Assembly (NCBI GenBank): GCA_037042185.1
Contig: JAXQJY010000025.1
Coordinates: 868,001 to 932,000 of the forward strand
Direction: 5' to 3'
Length of the DNA stretch: 64,000 nucleotides
DNA from: Sordariomycetes sp. S80-01Y
Lineage: Eukaryota > Ascomycota > Sordariomycetes
Positions 49,170 to 61,674 of the stretch are shown in pieces. Positions within the stretch are counted from its first letter, which is position 1, and each line of letters starts with the position of its first letter. Position numbers and translations under genes: made by a program. The notes beneath the pieces were generated by a model. The model did no database searches. It was not told where the DNA came from and saw only the letters and a list, made by a program, of their open reading frames with translations.

Positions 49170-52096
49170 CTATCGCTGATGCCGTTGATCACGGACTGGA
49201 TGGTGGTACTCATGGGAATACAATTGCGATTGAGCGTCAGCGGAAACTTGATCAGGGCCTGCAAGCGCCGGATATTGCCCGTAGGGCGCGTACGTCGTTG
49301 TCGGATGAACATTTGTCGACGTATGGGCGCCAAGGCCTAGAGAGACTTGATAGGGATGCTGTAGATCGGGGTTGTTCGCGTGGTGGGTGTGAGTGAAAGG
49401 AGACTGCTGTGGCCACCATGCCGGATAGTCTGGTGTCGAATGACCTGGAGCTCCTCCTGCTGCTGCATGAAGAGCCATAGAGGCCCGCGAGTCCTGCGGC
49501 GCACTGCGCAGCGCCGTGGGTGCGTTGCGTCGGGTGCCGCTTCGACTCTCTTGTGCTATGGGCACGTCAAAAGAACGCTCAGCTGAGTCTTGTCTGCTCG
49601 AGCTGGGCTGGCTTGCCTGTTGCGAGCCTCGACAGCTTTCGACTAAGTCCTCAAAGACATCCATGATGCGGACCAGGCTCTCCGTGTGCACGTCATTGGA
49701 ATGGTTGGATTCAAACACATGCTTGATGGATTCCATTGTTCTGTGGTAATGAACATTGTTGAGGATACCGAAGTACTCGTTGCTCAAGATGATTACGGCC
49801 GCCGCGAAACAGAAGTGCCTGCGGACATGGGTGAGACAAATTCGAAGCGTCTACACTTGAGACTTACAGAAAAATTGGTGTCAGTGTCTCCGGGGACCTC
49901 AGCGAGTGCGCGTGAACGACCACGATGGTCCTCACAGCCGAAGCCACGCACGCTTCGGCCAGACTCTTCAAGGGAGCATCTGCTTCCCACGCGGCGCGCT
50001 CTTTATAAATGCAGAAGAAGAAGAAAGGTCTTGTCAGGAGCATAACACCAAAAGACTCCAAGGTGTCAATGTTGACTAGAGGCACAGCTTCCTCTCTCAG
50101 GAGGCGTTTCGGGTTGAGGCGGGATCCAAGGCGTTGCTTGTCCCGCTTGCAAGCTCGATCAAGCAGCATGATGGCTTTCTCAGTGCCAATGGCATCCTCG
50201 CTGTAAACAGTAGGCCTTGTTTCTCCAATTCTCTGACATATCTCGAGTATTGCTGCGTTTTGTTGTTCTGACGGAACCTCGTCGTGGGACCCAACATGCC
50301 CAGCGTCCAGTGACTGCTCAGGATCAAGAATCGCATTTGTGGACAGCGGTAGTCCTAGAATTGTAGAAACGATCACATCCAGAATGCACAGACTCTGCCA
50401 CCTGCTTCGACGAAGAGCCTGGTCCTTGGTCTGCTCCGGCCCAAAGGAGACATGGTGAAGACCTCGGGTGTTTGCAAATCGTGCAGCCATACCTAATGGC
50501 ATCAGTTAGTAACCTAGCTACCTTCCCTAAGAAAATATCTCACCAATGTAGTGGTAAGCTGATTCCCATCGAGACAAAGTAGTTTCGTAGAGCGCCGTCA
50601 GGCACAGCACTGATACGGCGTGACTGGGAGGAGTCTCGAGCTGCCTATCAAGGTCGCAGAAGTACTTTGATGTTTCAAAGTACAACTGCGCAGTAGACAA
50701 CCGTGACGCTTGACTCCCATAGTATGTTGAATTCGAAATCGAAAGACCTATGGAAAGGACCAGGTAGACTAAGCATAGATCATCATCCGAAGTGTGCTGA
50801 GGGTTCGCTAAGCAGTCAGCGAACCGCTTGCGATCGAGTACGTCGACCAAGCCGTTTGTCTGCATAAGTTAGGATCGCGGATGAATGAATTGCCATGAAG
50901 CCTACACTCTTGAAGAAGACGTCTGCAAGGCCTCTGCCATGCTTGGATTCTGGCAAAGGCGCCGGTATCGAGTTGTTCGATGGAAGCTGAGGCGAAGGGG
51001 GCTTCTCTATGCTCCAGCGCTTGTCGTTCTCTGTAAAGGCTGTCGAATGATCCGTGAAATAGCCACTTGTGTTGAATGGCAGCCTAATGGCCTGCAGAAA
51101 CGACCAGATAGATTCCGAACCAACGAACACTTTGGAAATGTTAACTTGATGTCGCACCTGATAAAGAAGGTTCTGCGCCATGGGCCCTTACAATGACGAT
51201 CTCCGCTCTTCAGGAAAGTCCCTTGGATAAACGCAAGATATCTTTTGCCTAAACTCGAACAACTTCGAACCTTGCTGAGCCCTGGTTCGGGGCTGGCCTT
51301 TTGCCATCTGGGGAGGCGAACGCGGTCCGGCAGTCTTGTCACTGTCCTCCAGGTACCCGTGGATCCATCTGAGTGGTTCTGTTCGTCTAGCGCCGCCCCA
51401 GTATGGAGGTTTCGAAACCTGTCCAGATCGCCTGTCGTAACATCTGATCCTGGTGAAGAGGAGACATCTCGAGATAGAATCGATGGTTTGAAGCATTCCT
51501 TGCCTTTCTGCCGACAACGATGGCAGGGGAAGGAATCATCACACTGTAAACTCATTATCAGCACATCTTTCTCAGCCGAGGATCTCTAATGGGTGGGCGA
51601 GGTTGTTGGTTGGCGTCTCCCTGATGCCTCAATGCTGTCGAGGGAGCCCTTGCTGCAAAGAATGACAGGCAAGTGCTTGGTCCCTTTGAAGTCCGCTCTA
51701 AGATGTGATTCTCTCATCGTTTGGTTGCTGAATCATTCTCTGGTCGTTGTATGATGACGCTTCCTAGATGGATGATCTCTGGAACATCTTCCGCAGCAGA
51801 GAGAGGTACAACGGGAGACGGAAGCAATCATTCGACCATGACTGTTCGGATTGCCCTTGCGATTGGGGACGGGAACGCATGGTATCGGGCAAGCGTGGGC
51901 AACAAAACTCAGCCACAGCCATTTCGCTCTCTCATAAACGTGAAGCACGATGGAGGACCGCAGCTTTTGAACCTCAAAGTTTTCTTCCTGGGTAACAAAA
52001 ACATTCACTGACCTTCTGATGAGCTTTTCTGCAATTCTCACAAGCTTCGGCGACTCTTTGCCTTGCCTCATCCCTGACCCTGACACGCCTCGACAT
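49170..52096 (-). CDS. Zn2Cys6 fungal transcription factor
   Basis: Six exons are proposed: 52096-52013, 51543-51271, 51172-50906, 50859-50544, 50492-49868 and 49818-49170, about 737 residues. The first intron (469 nt) splits the zinc cluster; joining at K28/C29 gives exact Cx2Cx6Cx5Cx2Cx6C spacing (C19, C22, C29, C35, C38, C45). The splice between exons 4 and 5 gives YIGMAARFANTRGLHH, the signature of the fungal-specific regulatory domain. The C-terminus is Gln/His/Pro-rich. The second intron (51173-51270) is the weakest call, chosen because it removes a stop and keeps phase. Target genes are unknown. The nearest gene on its promoter side is the OPT transporter, 3.1 kb away in the same orientation. 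Class is certain; the precise model is not. Confidence 0.85.
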
Positions 52097-55000
52097 AATC
52101 CAAGCGACTCCTCCAGAAAATGCCCAATTCTGGAACGGTCAGCTAACCGTATTCCGTTTAAGTATAACGGTAGGGTTTTTTATTCCCCCGCATATGGATC
52201 TCTTCGCGGATAGTGAGTGGTCGTCGGTCGGACGCGAGGTTTCCTGCAGAGTAAATGTACCGGTGGGTTCGCCCAGAGACGGGACGGATATAACCTCGTG
52301 TCAACAGTCTTATGGTGGAGGGACCCCTTTGCCCACCTAAGGAAATTTGGCATACAAAATCACTGCGTAATTTGTCTCAGTGTGGTCGCGAGCAATAGAA
52401 AGACAACATGCAGATACGGGGCAACGGACGTACGGAGGAGTGGCAATCAGGCACCCCGGGCTCGGGGTATTTGAGCCAACACAGACCAATACTGCCCAGT
52501 TTCCATCAGTCAAAAGTCGGCATCCAACAGACCATGGTCAGGGTCTCGATTTTGTGCTAGCTTCCAACAGCCCAGACCCTAGTTTGCGAGCTATGCTGTC
52601 CTCCTCATGCCTTTGAGTCCAACTTGGCCCATGCGTTCCAATACTCCGGGAGCGCCGACCAACCCTTTTCGAATGCACGACCAAGACTATCACGTAGCCC
52701 AATCATGATAAGACAGAGTTTTGTAGCTGCACTCAAGCTGCGTTATAAGTGTTGATTTGTCAAGACGCGCGCATACAGTAAGTTCTTAGCTGAGATTAGG
52801 CGAAGCCGCCCTTTCTTGCCGTAAAAAAAGTTCTTCTGAGTGATGTGATTGGCCCAGGAGGGGAGTCAATGGCACTTTAAAGTTAAAGGACATACTGAGA
52901 GAAGATAGTGACTCAGTTAAGGAATATGAGTCAACTGCGCATTTCCGCTGCCTCGAAGGAAAACAGGACCATTGCAAGAGACACATAGAACACCATTGAT
53001 AGATGTTAGTGAATTTCTCAACAGCTAAACTTCGAGATTGATGAAATCACTAGCTGAAACTGTAAGGATACTGGAGCTAAGCCCCTGTCCGGCATAAGCC
53101 ACATGACATATATGCACGATGAAGCAGTGGAATCCGACGGACATCATCACATCTGCATCCCCACGCTTCCGCAGCACTGGCGAGCCATCAATCTGTCCCT
53201 CATTGAATCGTTATTTCCTCCTTTTTCTCTCCCTCTCTCCCTTTGAGGAGACGTCTGAGGTCCTTTCGGGCGTCCTGCAGCACGCTAGCCAGGCAGGCTG
53301 AAAGGCGATGCGTCTCCTGACAACCAACGGCAGCTGTAGTCTGGAGGGGTAACCCAGCCTCCAGGGCTCTGGTACCTTTGGCCGTAGCTATCTGGGAGAT
53401 ATCAATGCGAGTTCTGAGACACAATGCCCTGACGGCCTACCCGATGAACGATCATCACAGCTCGCTCGGGTTACCACAACCGTACGCTTGAGCTCTGACC
53501 GAGATTCGAGGGTGGAGAGTCTTCCGCATTTCTCGACTAGTTGCTGACATCACTTCTCTACACCTGAAAGGCCTCTAATGTCTTCGTTACTTGAAGCTAC
53601 CAACAATAACACCGTGCTCACGGTGTTCGCGGACCGAGCCGACTGTGGCAATATGAGCCGATCTGCAAGTTTTGGAGACGCCAAGAGTTTGACGCTGCAA
53701 TGGTAGCTGCCGAAATCCAACAGCGTCACTCAGACGACGGGCCAGGGATACGTGGGAAAAAGGAATGTCTGTGGCGGCTCCTCCTGGTCCCCGACTAGGC
53801 TCCGCGGGCATTAACGTCGGCATAAGGTTATAAAGCGCTTACCAATTTTGATCTTTGCCGAGGTCGCGAGCGTCGGAAATATCTTACACGCGCGGAAGCC
53901 ATCGATATTTAGTTGCATAGAGTTGAACGCACACCGGTTCGACATCCCTGCAAGACTCCCGCGTCCGGCGTGGGAATCTGTTCGAAGCAGCCCTGGTAGA
54001 CCATTTGCTGCCTTGTTTTTAGGGGGGGTGGAACTGGATTCTCGGTCTGCCAGTTTACAAAACAAGCTGGTGAAAGGTTGCCCCTTTTTCGAAGCCCCCA
54101 CTTCGAGGGGGCTCATCGTGTCAACCGACATCCGAGCGACGCCATCGCGGATCTGGCCTCCTAGACATGTCTTTCCACTTACTTCGATCATTTTATCTTG
54201 GCACGATCTGACCAGATCATGCAGGCTCAGACAAACATGACCTGTCACCTTTTGCTCAGCGGCGACACTCACGGTCTTGTGATGTACGCGCTATGCGGCC
54301 CCCAGCTTGCGCTGCCCTTGTTTCAAAATCCCTTGTGAGATCCCACGCGGGAGGGCATATGACTCGACCCTGGCGTGGTGTAACATATCTATACTTGTCT
54401 CTCGGATTTCCCCGGCGCTTAAGGTTGACTCGGGAAGGGCTACAGGTCGGTCTGATTTGAGACACTAGCATTGACAAACAATATAATAGCAAAAGATCCA
54501 TCCTGAAAAATAAATCTAGAAGTTTCATGTGCTCGGGCCAACGACCAAGGCGTGGGAATGACGGCATCACGCCATGTTTCCTCTCTCCGCGGTGTAGAAT
54601 GGATGCAAGTTGTCAGCAAACGGACAAGGGCAGCCACGCGACGGAATTGTTGTCTCCCGACAGGTGTAGGTTGGAATGCTTCTACTCTATTATCTCCCCG
54701 ATGTTATTGTATCCCACCTCCCCACCCTCTTCCATAGTGCTTCCACCCGGGGAAGCTAGCCCATGGAGCCGCGCATGCAAGAGACCATGTGTTGGCGTGT
54801 GCTCCCTGCATGCCTGCAAGATGAATCAGAGGCGCATGTCCCTGTGATTACGCCACAGCCAATCGAATTCGGATGTCTGGGTTTGAGAGAGCGATACCTG
54901 ATGCTGCGATCTGCCTTTGCCTTATGCCGAGCGTGTAAAGCAAGGCAGCCTCTTCACGATGACGGACTATGTGCATTCAGTCATTGGCGCGGCTACAATG

Positions 55001-55196
55001 ATAGACCCCTAAGGCGCATGAGATCGGCTTGGGGTCGTAGGAAGACATGAGACATTATATACTGAGAATCAACGAGGTAACATGAATCCTGCGCCTTGAA
55101 CCACGGACATGCCAGAAATCAAAGATCACGATTCCACGCCCCACGCCAAGCCGGGCACCAACACTTCCGTGAAGTGTGGCTACCCAGAGCACTAAG
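52097..55196. other. 3.1-kb intergenic interval, zinc-cluster gene to OPT gene
   Basis: No supported gene. It should contain the promoter of the zinc-cluster factor and the OPT 3' UTR. Open frames (longest 153 codons at 53811-54272, minus strand, non-ATG start) show no domain. Short A/T-rich stretches alternate with normal sequence; I do not recognise a mobile element. Confidence 0.45.
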
Positions 55197-57947
55197 TTAC
55201 CAGCTTTCTGGCCCAAACTTCTTCCCTCCGTCCATGATCTTCATCTGCACCGCCGTGCCCTGCACGTCCATCGTTGTTCCCACAACATTATTCCCCCACC
55301 ACTTCGGGGGCTCAACCTCCTGCATCGTAAACGCGAAGAAGATGAACAAAGTCGCCAGGGCCAACCCCAGATCCAGCCCTGAGCTCGTCAGGAAGTTGAG
55401 CCGAGACCACCACTTGAAGTGGCGCTTCTTGATCCAGAACTGGAAGATGAAGCCCACGATACCCCAGGACAGGTAGTTCAGAGGCGTGGCGGGCGGGATG
55501 GCACCTGCTCCGCCGAAGATGAGAGGGGCCATCAAGAAGCGAGCCGGAGACTTGGGATAGCGCTTCACGTAGAAGTAGATACACACAGGCACAATGGCGC
55601 CTACGATGAAGAAGATGAAGAGCCCAGAGTAGATCCGCCCTGGGGAGAACATGCGGTCCGGGCCGATAAGACCCCAAATCACTGACGCGGCGAAGAAGAC
55701 GCGGCCGCCCGGACAGGTGAAGTGATCGGGCTGGTCTGGCTCGCACACGTTGGGAATATGGGTGAGGGAGAGGTTGAGAACAATGATCTGGATGAAGCAC
55801 GAGAAAGTCGTGGCAACGACCTGGGCGAGGAACATTGTTCTGGGCGGGATCTTCATGTAGTGCCCGAACTTCAGGTCGCCGACGAAGGTTAGGGCCTGAG
55901 ACATGGTGATATAGCCAAAGGTCTTGAAGCTATCATGACTGTTAGCATGCACCATTGCAGCGTTCTCCTTGGTGGAGGTTGTTAGAAACGTACATCATGA
56001 GTGCCAAGGGTCTTCCCGGCTGTATATAGCCGTAAATAAACTCCGTTAGTACATTAAGGCCGATTCGGTTATTAGTAATGGCCTCGATGATCCCGATCGG
56101 TAGAGAAAAGCCGAACGAGATGGCCACTGCCAAAAGAAAGGCCCACCATGTCAGGTTAGTTGGATACACCAGCACGGTGTAGAAGCCCAGCAACAGCATC
56201 TGAGAAAGAACGTCAGCACATACGCAGCTGTGAAGAGTGATAATTAAATGAGTCGGCCGGCGCCGGCCCACCAAGGGTCCAACTAACCACAGCAAATAGA
56301 GCCATGTACCACCATGTGGGGGCTTCCTTGTACTTTCTCATGAGTTTCATGTGGATGTCTGGCTTCTCAGTGGTGCTGTTGTGGTATTGCCTCCAGATTT
56401 GCTTGCGGTTGTGCAGGTACGTATACACGATCAGGGACGAAATAGCTGCGAAGGACAGCCCGTATGACATGGCAAAGGTCGTACTGCTGATCAGCACAAG
56501 CAAAACACCGCATGAGCCTCACATACCTGATGAACAAGGGTGAATATTTTTGGTATTCCTCCTCGTTCAGCGTAAAGTCATCCGTGAGAATCCTGGATGT
56601 GTCGTAGGGATTGCCCCTGTTGTCATACGTGTTGGAGTCGGACATGGGTAAAAACTGGCCATACCACGCCCCGTTGAAGTGCAGGATGCCTGACAGGAAG
56701 CAGAAAAAGAAAACGACGCCAATCAGAGTATTTGCGATTGCATGCCTGTCATATTGTAAGCCTTCCCTCTTGACGCATCTGCAAATTCAAGCGCTGCGCC
56801 GTCAAAACCTACCAAGGTGGAATGAGCGGTGACCCAACATAGCCTGCAATCTGAGTCCAGTCAAAGGTGATTGGAAGAATGGACAGACCGGTCTGGCCGC
56901 CGAAAAGCTGATTGACGACCGGGTTCTGGGGTGCCAGCCAAGTGGCAAAAGCAAAGATGCTGAGACACTGGGCCAAGAAGCCGGGGATGAAATAGTAGAC
57001 AAAGGCGCAGCCTGTTACGATTGCAAACCACTGATACCGCGGCATGGAGCCTCCGAGAATAGTCGGATCCAGGCGGTCGTTGGTCTCGTGCATGGCGTTC
57101 AGGAGAGTGACCCCGACAAGATTGCCGGGCCAGATCATGGAGGCCGGGTAAACTGAGACGTTGTGAGAGAGGGATCAACAGAGATAAGGTGATACCTACC
57201 TAAGAAGCGTCGCATCATGCCTGCAATTCCATAGCCAAGGGACTGCGTTGAGATGGTGAGCAGCAGCTGGAAGGGTATGCCAAAATTCTGCTTGTAGAAG
57301 ACCAGCTGCGCGAGGATGATATCGGTTGCATACGCGACAGAGAATGAGACGCCAGCCATTACAACAATGATCGAATGCTCTTTGATGTTGAAAGGTCCCG
57401 GGTTGAGTGGTATTCTCTTACCGAAGAAGTTCAATGACTTGTTTGGTACGAATCTGGCCCAGCCATGGCCCATGGGCCATGAGATGATTTGGGCGATGAG
57501 GGGTCCAATAGAGATTGATGGCGCCCTCAGCGAGAAAAGAGTGTTCATAGATGCTCCGAGGATAACGAGCAGCATCCCAATCGTCCAGGCGCGCAGGGTG
57601 TTGCAAGGGACGTCTTCGTCGAAGTTGCGGACAGCCGCGCGAACTTCTGGATAAGGCGAATCTTCCTCTTCGGGCTTTCCACCGGCCATCTCAGTCGCAG
57701 TGTAGCCATCTTCGGCGTGCGAGCGCCTTCCGCCCTCGTCCTCTGGCAGGTTAGGGTCCAGCAGCAGCTCATCCTCGGAGCCTTGATCATCGTTGCGGCC
57801 GCCTATGTCGTCTGTTGAAGGTTTGAGCTCGTCCAGCGAGTCGAGACGCTCACGACTGTCCGAAACCGACGGTTGGGGATAGTCATCGAGTTCAAGGGCG
57901 CTTGTCTCGCCTTTGGCCCTCGCCGCATTCCCGGCTCTGGAGCTCAT
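55197..57947 (-). CDS. OPT-family oligopeptide transporter (Isp4/Opt type)
   Basis: Six exons, 57947-57200, 57152-56813, 56745-56527, 56486-56288, 56199-55994 and 55929-55197, encode about 814 residues, normal for the family. A long acidic cytosolic N-terminus leads to the OPT signatures SPYPEVRAAV, NPGPFNIKEH, YPASMIWPGNL, GHYMKIPPR and PKWWGN. Many hydrophobic spans follow each other, as in a proton-coupled importer of tetra- and pentapeptides or glutathione-like substrates at the plasma membrane. The introns are short; the third is only 40 nt if the first CAG acceptor is used or 43 nt with the next, which would delete one serine. Substrate cannot be told from sequence. Divergent from CEM1. 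The nearest regulator gene is the zinc-cluster factor downstream. Confidence 0.95.
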
Positions 57948-58595
57948 AGCTCCCTATCAGCCTCTGCTAGGGGCCGGAATGGCTGGGCATCCGCAGCGGT
58001 GGACGACGCGGAAAAGTCGTAAAGTGTTCAGGTCGTAGTTGAATCCTTAGATCGTCTGCTATGGTGAAGCATTCGATGCGTCGCTGTGGGCTCAGGTGAG
58101 GCGCCGTCTCGCTCCTTCGGTCGGTACTTATCGCATTGCCAAGCCAAAGGTGGCCTTTGAGAGTCTTATTGAGGTCCAGAACCGCGGGCAACAAGCAAAG
58201 CTATGATCAAGACCACTCAGTTGATGGAACTCTCAGATTTAGTAAGACTCTGAGTTTCGGTAACAATTGACTCGAGAAGACGATGGCAAAGAGGAAGGAT
58301 TTGATGGGATCTGTCCTCCATGAGGCGCGCTGACAGCATCGCGGATGCAGTGGCTGTATGGAAGCTGTGACAAGCACTGTACAGTCTGCGGTAAAATCCA
58401 CATTTGACACCGTGTGCTGTATTTGCACACTGTAGCCGGGGGCTGTTCATTTGTAGCGAGATCCACCTCAAATTCAACATCTACACCCACTGCTCATATA
58501 CTGAGGTACCTCACGAGCCACTCCACCAAGCTCAGGCTCATCTACAAATAAGGGCCACAAAAGGCCACAGCCTCCATGGCAATTCCACCAGCACC
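57948..58595. promoter_or_regulatory. Divergent promoter region, OPT / CEM1
   Basis: 648 bp between the divergent ATGs. The CEM1 frame stays open upstream to 58404, but that segment is not protein-like. No separate gene seen. Confidence 0.5.
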
Positions 58596-59882
58596 ATGCG
58601 CCGCGTAGTCGTGACCGGTCTCGGCGCCATCACTCCTCTCGGCGTGGGCATCACTCAAACCTGGACGCGCCTCATTGCCGGCGACTCGGGTATAACTAGC
58701 CTCCTCTCTCACCACTCCACGGATCGATGGAAGGAACTCACGAGCACCGTTGCCGGTCTGGTTCCCGAGGGCGAGGCTGAGGACCAGTGGAACGCGTCAG
58801 ACTGGCTGAGCGTGGGCGAGCAGCGACGCATGTCCAAGTTCACGCAGTACGCCATCGCCGCAGCTGAGATGGCGTTAAAGGATGCAGAGCTCGGTGCCAT
58901 GTCTGAGGGGATGAAGGAAGAGACGGGCGTTTGCTTGGGGAGTGGAATCGGGAACTTGGATGAGATGTACGAGACGAGCATGGCGCATCAGCAGGGCGGG
59001 TACAAGAAGGTTTCGCCTTTGTTTGTGCCCAAGATTCTAATCAACATGGCTGCTGGACATATTGCGATGAAGTATGGCTTTCATGGTCCGAATCACGCTG
59101 CTACCACGGCTTGCACCACGGGTGCGCACTCAATTGGGGATGCCTCACGCTTCATTGCTCTGGGAGACGCCGATATCATGGTTGCCGGAGGTTCAGAATC
59201 TTGCATCCATCCTCTCACGTTTGCTGGTTTTGGGAGAGCACGGTCGTTATCAACCGCATACAATGATGTGCCTGCCTCAGCCTGCCGGCCGTTTGATGCT
59301 GGCCGAAACGGCTTTGTTGTATCAGAAGGCGCTGCGGTTTGCGTGCTCGAGGAGCTGGAGCATGCCAAAGCTAGAGGCGCACGGATCTACGCCGAGGTCA
59401 AGGGGTATGGATGCAGCGGCGACGCATACCACATGACTGCCCCGCGAGAAGATGGTCACGGCGCGTACTTGGCAATGAAGCGGGCCCTCCGGAGCGCTGG
59501 CGTGAAGCCAGCACAAGTTGACTACATCAACGCTCACGGAACGGGCACACAAGTTGGAGACGTGGCGGAGGCCATGGCTATCCGACGGTTGATGCTTGGG
59601 GAGGATGGTGTCTCGAAGCAGTCAGAAGTCACTGTCAGCAGCACGAAGGGCGCGCTGGGTCATCTGCTTGGGGCTGCCGGCGCTATCGAGGCTGTGTTGG
59701 TGATCTTGGCTCTGCGTAAGGGTGTCGTACCCGCGACTGCGAACTTGGAGAAACCGGATGTCGGAGTCGACTTTAACTTTGTCCCGCTGAACGCTCAAGA
59801 GAAGAGCATCGAGACTGCGGTGTCGAACAGCTTCGGGTTTGGTGGGACTAACAGCTCTCTGGTCTTCTCGAAGATGAGGTGA
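58596..59882 (+). CDS. CEM1: Mitochondrial 3-oxoacyl-ACP synthase (Cem1 type)
   Basis: Intron-less, 428 residues, the size of a bacterial FabF/KAS II condensing enzyme. The active-site triad is complete: C173 in TTACTTGAHS, H314 in NAHGTGTQVGD and H356 in KGALGHLLGAAG, with the conserved K351. A Gly-rich C-terminal NSFGFGGTNSS closes the fold. In fungi this stand-alone enzyme is Cem1, which elongates acyl-ACP in the mitochondrial type II pathway that provides octanoate for lipoic acid. The chosen start, MRRVVVTGLG, leaves little presequence; the frame is open upstream to 58404, and a non-conserved extension or an upstream exon could carry the targeting signal. PDX1 in the same window depends on lipoate, a functional link though not a cluster. 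Confidence 0.93.
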   Translation: MRRVVVTGLGAITPLGVGITQTWTRLIAGDSGITSLLSHHSTDRWKELTSTVAGLVPEGEAEDQWNASDWLSVGEQRRMSKFTQYAIAAAEMALKDAELGAMSEGMKEETGVCLGSGIGNLDEMYETSMAHQQGGYKKVSPLFVPKILINMAAGHIAMKYGFHGPNHAATTACTTGAHSIGDASRFIALGDADIMVAGGSESCIHPLTFAGFGRARSLSTAYNDVPASACRPFDAGRNGFVVSEGAAVCVLEELEHAKARGARIYAEVKGYGCSGDAYHMTAPREDGHGAYLAMKRALRSAGVKPAQVDYINAHGTGTQVGDVAEAMAIRRLMLGEDGVSKQSEVTVSSTKGALGHLLGAAGAIEAVLVILALRKGVVPATANLEKPDVGVDFNFVPLNAQEKSIETAVSNSFGFGGTNSSLVFSKMR

Positions 59883-60308
59883 TGACAAGAGAAAGTCTTC
59901 GAATGGCCCTCACTGCTGCTCAGAGAGCAGGTAGAATTCATGTAACACTTACACATATGTAATACCAGTACAACAAGCATAGCTCGAGGTGTGAAAAGGG
60001 GTCAATTGGATAGTCGACAAAATACCTGCTTCGTTTTTGGGCCTGTGGACCTGCCCTTTAGCTTGAGTTCCTTTGTCAGATTCCTGCCGTTCCTCGCCGA
60101 CAATCTCCCGGTGCCAACCGCATCGCGTCCCCACGTGGAATTTCTCGTCAAAGTCCATGCTGTCATGCATCCAAACTCAAAGCCATGACGTGAAGGACGA
60201 CTCCCCCAACCTATTTTCCCCAATCCGAAACGCCCGCAGCAAGTCACCAAGAGGAGTCCATCGATCGCAACTCCCATACAGCTTCACGAAGCCGAGATCG
60301 TCTATACA
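59883..60308. other. Short intergenic interval, CEM1 to CBP3
   Basis: 426 bp between two co-directional genes. It should hold the CEM1 3' UTR and the CBP3 promoter. No gene seen. Confidence 0.5.
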
Positions 60309-61286
60309 ATGGCTTGCGAAAGCTGCAGATCGCAGGCTCGTCTGCTGCTTCGCGCCGCGACCCGAGCCTCGAAAGCCCCGACTGCGAGTATATCCTTGCC
60401 GCGACGATTTGCTACGAGCTACGGCGCCCAGTCGAAGCGGGACTCTCAGGCCCGCAGCTTCAGCAGCACACCCGCCAAGAACTTCCTCCAAGGCGTGACC
60501 CAGCCATACCACGTCGTCGGCGCCACGGAGCGGTTATTCAAAGGCTGCGGCAATGTGGCCAACTACAAGATCACGGCGCAGGCGCGCAAGGAGGACCGTG
60601 TGCAGAAGTTGGAGGACGGCGAGGAAGTAGGCGAGGCGACAGGCACCCGCGATGTCTGGCACAAGCGTACGTTTCTGGCCCCAACAAGATCACGGCTCTG
60701 GACGGTATACTAACACGAGGCAGTGTTCAAGCTCCCGCCCACCTTCAGCACCTGGTCCCACGTAACCATGCTGCACCTCTACCTGCTTAACGCCCGCATC
60801 CGTTGCTTCGACGCCGACACCTACGCCAACTGGCGCCAGCAGCTAATCGATCACTTTTTCTTCGAGGCCGAGAAGAAAATGCACGTCGACCACGGCATCA
60901 CGTCCTCAGCCCTGCGTCAGCGCTACCTAAAGGACATCTTCGTACAGTGGCGTGGGCTCCTCGTCGCCTACGACGAGGGGCTGGTCAAGGGAGACGCCAT
61001 CCTGGCGTCTGCCGTCTGGAGGAATCTGTTCAAGGGTGATGCGAATGCGGATCCTAGGGCTTTGGCGGCGATTGTGGGTTGGATGCGGAGCTGTCTCAAG
61101 GCACTGGAGGGAATCAGTGATGAGAGCTTTGCGAGGCGGGCGGGAGAGATCTTGGAGGTGCCGGTTGAGAGCTTCTGGGCGGGCATTGAGAAGGCATCGA
61201 AGAACTCAGCTGAGGGCGTGAAGGGTGAAAAGATCCCGGGAAAGAATGAGAGGGTCGTAATCGAGCCGCAGGTCGGGAAGCAATAG
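60309..61286 (+). CDS. CBP3: Ubiquinol-cytochrome c reductase assembly chaperone CBP3
   Basis: Two exons, 60309-60666 and 60724-61286, encode 306 residues. The N-terminus is rich in Arg, Ala and Ser (ARLLLRAATRASKAP, RRFATSYG), a mitochondrial presequence. The splice joins DVWHK to LFKLPPTFSTW. The conserved chaperone domain covers about 130-290 (MLHLYLLNARIRCF, WRQQLIDHFFFEAEKKMH, LRQRYLKDIFVQWRG). Cbp3 works with Cbp6 at the mitochondrial ribosome to accept newly made cytochrome b for complex III; the human counterpart is UQCC1. Length and order match fungal orthologues. It lies just downstream of CEM1 in the same orientation. Confidence 0.95.
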
Positions 61287-61674
61287 GACTGACGACACAC
61301 TGTATACCAACACTTGTAATCTATACCTGTTAAACTTATCTATTTGCTTATGCCCTCAGGTTATCACTCCATCTAGCAATGCCGGTCTGTTGTCCAGACT
61401 TAAGGAGACTTGGCTTGAGTACGGCACGGTCAGCAAAGGGGTTGTTGAATCGGCCGTTGTCATTTAGGCATATACTGACTACCACAGCCCCTTGGGTGGC
61501 ACCCCCTACAATGGCGGTGGGTTCTCCTGGACATAGCAACATCTCCCACTTCGGCTGCAGGAACAAACCTGGAAGCCCACTCAAATATTTGTTGCAGCTT
61601 CGTACGGAACGACAGAACCGGTACGGCCTTGTGATTTCCCTCCTAGAAGCATGAGATCGTCTTGGTCCCAAGAT
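61287..61674. other. Convergent intergenic interval, CBP3 / GSTK
   Basis: 388 bp between the stops of converging genes, expected to hold both 3' UTRs. Nothing else seen. Confidence 0.5.

Noticed and set aside
53811-54272. 153-codon minus-strand frame upstream of the zinc-cluster gene
   Set aside because: It begins at GTG with no fitting splice signals and shows no motif.
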